NCBI GenBank assembly: GCA_963713085.1
Contig: CAVQKQ010000011.1
Location: 78,825 to 142,824 of the forward strand
DNA from: PFJX01 sp963713085
GTDB lineage: Bacteria; Pseudomonadota; Gammaproteobacteria; Burkholderiales; Thiobacillaceae
Direction: 5' to 3'
Length of the DNA: 64,000 nucleotides
Position numbers and translations under genes: made by a program. Every line of letters begins with the position of its first letter. Position 1 is the stretch's first letter. Shown piece after piece: positions 56,487 to 64,000 of this stretch. The notes below the pieces were generated by a model. The model was given only the letters and a program-made list of their open reading frames with translations. It was not told the DNA's origin and searched no databases.

Positions 56487-56505
56487 GCGCGCGTCGAACG
56501 CGCGC
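56487..56505. promoter_or_regulatory. Strong GC hairpin upstream of the TIR gene
   Basis: GCGCGCGT (56487-56494), loop CGA, ACGCGCGC (56498-56505) form a perfect 8-bp stem. It ends 19 bases before the TIR gene's ATG, directly 5' of the ribosome site (TTAGGGAGTAACG). No U-tract follows, so a translational or processing role fits better than termination. It could pair with leader-peptide translation upstream as an attenuator, though this is inference. Confidence 0.45.
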
Positions 56506-56524
56506 TTGAGATTAGGGAGTAACG

Positions 56525-57493
56525 ATGGCAAGCGTGTTCTTCTCATACAGCCACAAGGACGAGGCGTTACGCGACCAGCTTGAAGCGCACTTGGCACTGC
56601 TGAAGAACCAGGGTTTGATTGACGCGTGGTACGACCGACGCATCATCGCAGGTGACGATGTCGATGACGCCATATTTAGTAATCTAGAGACTGCGGACAT
56701 CATCTTGCTTCTCGTGAGTTCGGACTTTATCAGCTCGCCTTATTGCTACTCGCGAGAGATGACGAGAGCCATGGAGCGCCATAACGCAGGCGAGGCACGC
56801 GTCATCCCCGTCATCTTGCGGCATTGCGAGTGGAAAAGCGCTCCTTTTGGCAAGCTGACAGCTGCGCCTCGAGACGGCAAACCCATCATGGCCTGGCCCG
56901 ATCGCGATGAAGCACTTACTGATGTTGCCAAGCAGGTGCGCCGCGCGGTTGAGGCTGTTGGCATCAACGCTATATCCAAACCGATTGCTCGCACGTCTGT
57001 GGCAGCTACTGCCCTATCGGAGGAATTCGCTCTGAAAACAGCATCATTACCGCGTTCGAGTAACCTGCGACTGAAAAAGGAGTTCACTGAGAAGGACAGT
57101 GACGATTTCCTACGCTCGACCTTTGAATTTGTGTGCAAGTTCTTCGAGGGGTCGGTCAATGCCATAGGTGAACGCAATCCTGACGTGAAGGGCACATTTG
57201 ACCGCATCGACACGCGTCGGATGGCGGCAATCATGTACCGCAATGGCAAGAAGATTGCCGAGTGCTCAGTGCGGTTCGAAGGGCTGGGACGCATTAGTGG
57301 TATTGCCTTTTCGTATGACGCGTCAGCCGCTCACGGGTCGTATAACGAGATGCTGAGTGTTGAGAAGAGTGACCAGTATCTCTACTTCAAATCAATGGGA
57401 ATGGCCTGGAATAGCAGCCGCGACAAACATCTGTCGCAGGAGGGTGTGGCTGAGTTTCTGTGGGAGTTATTCATAAAACGCGCACAGATCTAA
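56525..57493 (+). CDS. TIR-domain protein with a distinct C-terminal domain
   Basis: A 322-aa cytosolic protein. Residues 1-140 are a TIR domain: FFSYSHKDEALRDQLEAHL, WYDRRIIAGDD, ILLLVSSDFISSPYCYSREM. Glu78 in CYSREM is at the catalytic NADase position of bacterial TIRs. Residues about 180-320 form a second domain (KKEFTEKDSDDFLRSTFEFV; MYRNGKKIAECSVRF; YNEMLSVEKSDQYLYFKSMG) that I believe recurs in bacterial TIR proteins, possibly as the sensor. It has lower GC than the core genes. The next gene starts 31 bases later and is probably co-transcribed. Defence function is inferred. Confidence 0.85.
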   Translation: MASVFFSYSHKDEALRDQLEAHLALLKNQGLIDAWYDRRIIAGDDVDDAIFSNLETADIILLLVSSDFISSPYCYSREMTRAMERHNAGEARVIPVILRHCEWKSAPFGKLTAAPRDGKPIMAWPDRDEALTDVAKQVRRAVEAVGINAISKPIARTSVAATALSEEFALKTASLPRSSNLRLKKEFTEKDSDDFLRSTFEFVCKFFEGSVNAIGERNPDVKGTFDRIDTRRMAAIMYRNGKKIAECSVRFEGLGRISGIAFSYDASAAHGSYNEMLSVEKSDQYLYFKSMGMAWNSSRDKHLSQEGVAEFLWELFIKRAQI

Positions 57494-57524
57494 GAGATTT
57501 GGGCTTCGTCGGAGGTTCTTAATA

Positions 57525-58196
57525 ATGACTGTAGCTGACAACTTGTTGGACGAGGCGTTAGAGCGGACCTTCGAGCGCAAGCGCGTGAATTTCGTCGCGG
57601 ACTACGAGTTTGGAGAAATACCCGCGTTGATATGGCAGTGCATGCCAGCGAAGCCACTAGTGGTTGATATTATTAATGAGCCACTTCGCGATGTACTACA
57701 GGCAGGGGCTGCGGCCATATCAGACCCGGGTTGGTGGTACGCGTTCAAGTCAGGGCGACGACCTTCGCTTGTATTCGATGGGCTAGCATCATCGACCGCA
57801 GCTGATGCTAGCGGCTGGGCAACTGAGGTTCACGCAGATGGTCACTTCCAGGCGGGAATCTGGACTTTCCCGAAGGTGTCGTTAAACACCGAAACGCGCA
57901 GCTCAGCTATTGCCACCTTCTACACGGACGCGTTTCGAGACTTCGGGTTCGTCGCGAGCAAAATTTATCAGGCTGCACTGTACACAGGGGGTGCATTCGT
58001 CACATGCACGATGCTGCACTCGAACCAACTTCCACTCATTGGAGGACATGATTACATTCTTGCACCAGCAGTGAACCGCGGTGAGCTCCGCTGGCCGGTC
58101 CTGACTGTTGATGGCACGGGACACATCTCGACCGCTTGTACGGCGATGGCAGCGCAGTTCATGCGTGCTTATGGCAGGGCCGACCCAAATAGATAG
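57525..58196 (+). CDS. Unrecognised 223-aa partner of the TIR protein
   Basis: A soluble protein, no signal peptide or membrane helix. GGAGG precedes ATG 57525. Notable stretches are LEREFERKRVNFV-like (ALERTFERKRVNFVADYEFG), AAISDPGWWYAFKSGRRPS, GIWTFPKVSLNTETRSSAIA and GGHDYILAPAVNRGELRWPV. Codon use is like the TIR gene and unlike the flanking core. I do not recognise a family. By position it could be the sensor, regulator or immunity partner of the TIR protein. Confidence 0.65.
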   Translation: MTVADNLLDEALERTFERKRVNFVADYEFGEIPALIWQCMPAKPLVVDIINEPLRDVLQAGAAAISDPGWWYAFKSGRRPSLVFDGLASSTAADASGWATEVHADGHFQAGIWTFPKVSLNTETRSSAIATFYTDAFRDFGFVASKIYQAALYTGGAFVTCTMLHSNQLPLIGGHDYILAPAVNRGELRWPVLTVDGTGHISTACTAMAAQFMRAYGRADPNR

Positions 58197-58589
58197 CGCA
58201 TGGTTGTCGCAAGAAATGAAGTTCCTTTGGCTATATGGCTACTATGACTATCAGTCAGAGTCGGAATGGATTGTATCCAGCCGTTCCGGTCGTCTCGACA
58301 GATTCGCCTCTGGCGACATCCACCTCGGAAAGAGCATTGCCCAGTTTCCTGCAAAGAAGCATATCGTTCGCGCCTTTTGCAGCATCCTGCCCAGTCCCCA
58401 TGACTGACGCATTGCCGAGACGAAGCGGACCCCAACTAGGTTGTATTGCTGCCGGAAGGGCCGGGTTCTAAGCTTCGGTCACGCTCCCAGGTCGCGCCAA
58501 TTGTTCTCAGGGTCTACAGGCCAAGACCCCCCGACTTCGCGCTTCAGCCTGGACCAAGCCGCCCGTTTCCGAACCCGAAAGGAGTCAAG
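58197..58589. other. Intergenic region at the right side of the TIR island
   Basis: No supported gene. Small open frames on both strands (for example a plus-strand frame to 58407) lack ribosome sites and family-like sequence. Composition rises from the lower GC of the island to that of the core near 58430, so one island boundary probably lies here. No direct repeat or tRNA end was found to define an attachment site. Confidence 0.5.
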
Positions 58590-58925
58590 ATGCAGACCTT
58601 CGACCTCGATGAGTGCGCCCAATTTCTGAAAATCAGCAGTCCTGCCGTGTTCGAAATGGCCATGAGGGGCGAATTGCCCGGCGCCAGGATCGGCCGGTCG
58701 TGGGTTTTTCTGGAAGCAGACCTGGTGGAGTATGTGCGCATCCAGGTACGTAGCCAACGGCGCCAGCGACAGGCCGGCCTGCAAGGGAAACAGCGGGAAG
58801 AGGAGCCTGGCTTGGAGGATCAGGACAACCTGGCCAGATTACCGACCGTGATCCACAGCAGACGTGGCCGAGGCGACATCGCACCCGACCGGGCAATTAG
58901 TGACAGGCGGTTCGGGGTTGCCTAG
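58590..58925 (+). CDS. Excisionase-like HTH DNA-binding protein
   Basis: A 111-aa protein. The N-terminal 55 residues are a MerR/excisionase-type winged helix (DECAQFLKISSPAVFEMAMR; GARIGRSWVFLEADLVEYVR), HTH_17 pattern. The C-terminal half is basic and low-complexity (RSQRRQRQAGLQGKQREEE). ATG 58590 follows AAAGGAG. It adjoins the TIR island, so it might be an element-derived regulator, but GC is core-like and no integrase is present. Confidence 0.75.
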   Translation: MQTFDLDECAQFLKISSPAVFEMAMRGELPGARIGRSWVFLEADLVEYVRIQVRSQRRQRQAGLQGKQREEEPGLEDQDNLARLPTVIHSRRGRGDIAPDRAISDRRFGVA

Positions 58926-58991
58926 CTGCGCCGGTCCCGGGAACAGGCAGGCAACCGGCCATGCCCCGCCTTCCGCCGCGCTCAAGCCGGA

Positions 58992-59747
58992 TCACAGATC
59001 GCCGTTGGCCCCCGCCCGCATGATCTGGTCCATCTTGTCGCGAATCTCCATGGCGCCCTTTGCCAGTTCCGGGGTGATGCCCATCTGGTTTTCGTAGCCT
59101 TTGATCCAGTCCAGGTTCCAGTCCAGCATCACCACCCAGATGTTCTTGTCGCTGTCTTCCATGACCGCGATCCGGCAGGGCAGGAAGGCGACGAACTCGG
59201 GGCTGATCCGCAGCAGGTCGCGGCCCACCTTGATGTCGCAGTAGCTGTGCACCTCGACACGGGGCGCGTCGTTGTCCCCCAGCACCGCCTTGAAGTCCTT
59301 CCACATCAGGTTTTCGCCCACGTGCTTGAAGTTGAGCTGGTTGGCGCGCAGGTTCATGGAATCCAGCACGTCGTTGAAGCTCAGTCCCGGCTTGGCCTTG
59401 TACTTCACGACGAACCAGTTCATGGCGTCCGGCATGGTCATGTGCATTAAGTTGGCCATGAGCGGCATGGCCATCTGCATTATCTGTTTCTTGACCTCCG
59501 GGGGCACGGATGGATGCATCGTGTAGGGCTTCGCCGGCCCCGGCGGGGCCTGGGGTGTAATCAGGACAAAGGGGTTGAAGCCGAAGGTGGGCGGCGGCGC
59601 GAATTGCAGGAAGGGATTGGCCCCGGCTTGCGCCGGCATCACCATGACCGGCGGGGCGCTGGGGACATACGGCGCGGCTTGCTGGCCGTGGGCGGGTAGG
59701 GCGGCGGCCAGGGCCAGGCCGGCGACGAGTCGCTTCGATGCATTCAT
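58992..59747 (-). CDS. Exported DUF302 domain protein
   Basis: A 251-aa protein. Signal peptide MNASKRLVAGLALAAALPAHG at the ATG 59747, a Pro-rich spacer (about residues 22-80), then a DUF302 domain (ENLMWKDFKAVLGDN; YCDIKVGRDLLRISPEFVAF; PCRIAVMEDSDKNIWVVMLD). DUF302 proteins are periplasmic or membrane proteins of unknown function, sometimes near redox genes. The frame is open upstream to 59918, but that overlaps acnA and is not coding. It lies downstream of acnA on the same strand. Confidence 0.85.
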   Translation of the reverse strand: MNASKRLVAGLALAAALPAHGQQAAPYVPSAPPVMVMPAQAGANPFLQFAPPPTFGFNPFVLITPQAPPGPAKPYTMHPSVPPEVKKQIMQMAMPLMANLMHMTMPDAMNWFVVKYKAKPGLSFNDVLDSMNLRANQLNFKHVGENLMWKDFKAVLGDNDAPRVEVHSYCDIKVGRDLLRISPEFVAFLPCRIAVMEDSDKNIWVVMLDWNLDWIKGYENQMGITPELAKGAMEIRDKMDQIMRAGANGDL

Positions 59748-59820
59748 GTTGGTTCCGTATTGAGGTTGTGGACGATGCCGGCCCCGGCCCGGGGAATCCC
59801 CGGGGGGGCCGGGACCTGCG

Positions 59821-62490
<2,670 letters not shown>

Positions 62491-62643
62491 GAAATTTTAA
62501 CCAATCGCAAGGATTCTGGCCCGGCCCCATATTGGCGGCCGCCTGTATTTTTGCAATGCAGCAAGCTAAACTCCGGCCACGGTCGGACACGGCGCCTTAT
62601 AACGAGTGAAACGGCCGATACCATCCGTCCACAAGAGGAAGAC

Positions 62644-63837
62644 ATGAGCGACCTGAACCAGAAAGCTCTGGAGTACCACGAGTTTCCCCGCCCCGGGAAA
62701 ATCTCCGTCGAATCCTCCAAGCCCTGTACCACCCAATACGAACTGTCCCTGGCCTACACCCCCGGCGTCGCCGAGCCGGTGCGCCAGATCGCCAAGGACC
62801 CGGCCAACGCCTATCGCTACACCAACAAGGGCAACCTGGTGGCCGTGATCACCGACGGCACCGCCATCCTGGGCCTGGGCAACCTGGGGCCCCTGGCCTC
62901 CAAGCCGGTCATGGAAGGCAAGGGCGTGCTGTTCAAGCGCTTCGCAGGCATCGACGTGTTCGACATCGAAGTGGCCGCCCCCAGCGTGGCAAGCTTCATC
63001 GAAACGGTGGTGAACATTGCCCCCACATTTGGTGGCATTAACCTTGAAGACATCGCCGCACCGCATTGTTTTGAAATAGAAAAGGCGCTGAAGGAGCGGC
63101 TCGACATTCCCGTGTTCCACGACGACCAGCACGGTACCGCCGTGGTCATGTGCGCCGGCCTCATCAACGCCCTGGAAGTGCAGGGCAAGAAGCTGGACGA
63201 GGTTAAGCTGGTCTGCCTCGGCGCCGGCGCCGCCGGCCTGTCCTGCATGCGCCTCCTGATCGCCATGGGCGGAAACCGGGCCAACATGACCCTGGTGGAC
63301 AGCAAGGGCGTCATCCACAGTGGACGCACCGACCTCAACGCCCACAAACAGGAATTCGCCAAGACCACCGACATGCGCACCCTGGCCGAGGCCATGGTGG
63401 GCGCCGACGTGTTCATCGGCGTCTCCGGTCCCAACCTGGTGAGTCCGGATATGGTCAAGAGCATGGCCGCTAAGCCCATCCTGTTCGCCATGGCCAATCC
63501 GGACCCGGAGATCTCACCCGCCCAGGTCCGGGCTGTGCGAGACGACGCCGTGATGGCCACGGGTCGTTCTGACTACCCGAACCAAGTCAATAACGTGCTG
63601 GGCTTCCCCTATATCTTCAAGGGCACCTTCGACGCCCGAGCTAGTGCCATCACCCAGCCCATGATGATCGCCGCCGCCAGGGCACTGGCCGCCCTGGCCC
63701 GCGAGCCGGTGCCGGACGAGGTGCTGAAGGCCTACAACCTGGAGAAGCTGGAATTCGGCCGCGACTACATCCTGCCCAAGCCCTTCGACCACCGCTTGAT
63801 CGAGCGGATTCCGCCGGCGGTCGCGGCTGCGGCCTGA
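62644..63837 (+). CDS. NAD(P)-dependent malic enzyme, short form without PTA domain
   Basis: Oxidative decarboxylation of malate to pyruvate. The 397-aa protein has the malic-enzyme catalytic core (LAYTPGVAEPVRQIAKDP; VITDGTAILGLGNLGPLAS; HDDQHGTAVVMCAGLINAL) and the NAD(P)-binding loop GAGAAGLSCMRLL. MaeB-type enzymes usually carry an extra phosphotransacetylase-like C-terminal domain of about 330 residues; here the protein ends at the catalytic part with PFDHRLIERIPP and a terminator follows, so it is a natural short form. AAGAGGAAGAC precedes ATG 62644. Confidence 0.93.
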   Translation: MSDLNQKALEYHEFPRPGKISVESSKPCTTQYELSLAYTPGVAEPVRQIAKDPANAYRYTNKGNLVAVITDGTAILGLGNLGPLASKPVMEGKGVLFKRFAGIDVFDIEVAAPSVASFIETVVNIAPTFGGINLEDIAAPHCFEIEKALKERLDIPVFHDDQHGTAVVMCAGLINALEVQGKKLDEVKLVCLGAGAAGLSCMRLLIAMGGNRANMTLVDSKGVIHSGRTDLNAHKQEFAKTTDMRTLAEAMVGADVFIGVSGPNLVSPDMVKSMAAKPILFAMANPDPEISPAQVRAVRDDAVMATGRSDYPNQVNNVLGFPYIFKGTFDARASAITQPMMIAAARALAALAREPVPDEVLKAYNLEKLEFGRDYILPKPFDHRLIERIPPAVAAAA

Positions 63838-63877
63838 GCAATTTCCAGAATCCTTACTTCCGACCGCGCCTTAATCG

Positions 63878-63902
63878 AGCCCCGCGTTGCGGGGCTTGTT
63901 TC
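63878..63902 (+). terminator. Intrinsic terminator after the malic enzyme
   Basis: AGCCCCGC (63878-63885), loop GTT, GCGGGGCT (63889-63896) then TGTTTC. A perfect 8-bp GC stem with a short T-rich tail, 41 bases after the malic-enzyme stop. The remaining bases to 64000 show no supported gene. Confidence 0.85.
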
Positions 63903-64000
63903 ATCCGGACTGCCACTGGGACTTGCCTGATCGTCACGGTCCTGCTGTATTGAGATCGACCGCAACGTTGCGCCAGGTACATGTTCCTGGGCGACCATGA

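Noticed and set aside
58169..58435. Small minus-strand ORF right of the TIR partner gene
   Set aside because: No ribosome site, no family-like sequence, and it overlaps the end of the partner gene.
63765..63998. Minus-strand ORF at the right edge
   Set aside because: It would read through a strong terminator and into the 3' end of the malic-enzyme gene; no family features.

Overview
The window is chromosomal DNA from a flagellated, GC-rich bacterium, almost certainly a betaproteobacterium. The best evidence is gene order. The first 21 kb carries the chain ndk-rlmN-pilW-rodZ-ispG-hisS-yfgM-bamB-der, then hfq-hflX-hflK-hflC-DUF2065-hisZ-purA, which I recognise as a betaproteobacterial core arrangement. 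HisZ, a PilW-type lipoprotein and a gloB/yafS/rnhA/dnaQ block agree with this. I cannot name a genus from sequence alone. No rRNA, tRNA or CRISPR array was seen.

Layout: 1-9.8 kb holds a SPOR-domain protein (cut by the window edge), then housekeeping genes for nucleotides, rRNA methylation, pili, cell shape, isoprenoids, histidyl-tRNA, outer-membrane assembly and ribosome GTPase function. 9.8-14.5 kb is an insertion into the der-hfq junction: a low-GC DUF1778/GNAT toxin-antitoxin pair behind a 12-bp tandem array, an unrecognised 387-aa protein, and a GAF-GGDEF-EAL protein. 14.5-20.8 kb resumes the chain from hfq to purA. 20.8-27.2 kb is a four-gene peptide ABC importer with unusual architecture. 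27.2-31.3 kb holds mltD and gloB (minus strand) and yafS-rnhA-dnaQ (plus strand). 31.3-36.3 kb is a coupled TonB receptor / periplasmic binding protein / HAMP-GGDEF-EAL unit.

36.3-48.1 kb is the flagellar locus: flgA-flgM-flgN plus a small heavy-metal-binding protein on the minus strand, and flgB to flgL on the plus strand behind a very good sigma-54 promoter. A hydrolase and a CHASE4-like GGDEF-EAL protein follow on the minus strand, so c-di-GMP genes flank the flagellar block on both sides. 51.2-56.3 kb holds a DinG/YoaA-type helicase, an exported HIRAN protein, tsaB, rimI, a family 4-like uracil-DNA glycosylase and lemA.

56.3-58.6 kb is a lower-GC island. It encodes a TIR-domain protein with a distinct C-terminal domain and an unrecognised 223-aa partner, preceded by a 14-codon ORF with a perfect Shine-Dalgarno and a strong hairpin. 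This is the best candidate here for a poorly described (probably antiphage) system. The window ends with an excisionase-like HTH protein, a DUF302 protein, aconitase (acnA), and a divergent short malic enzyme followed by a clear intrinsic terminator.
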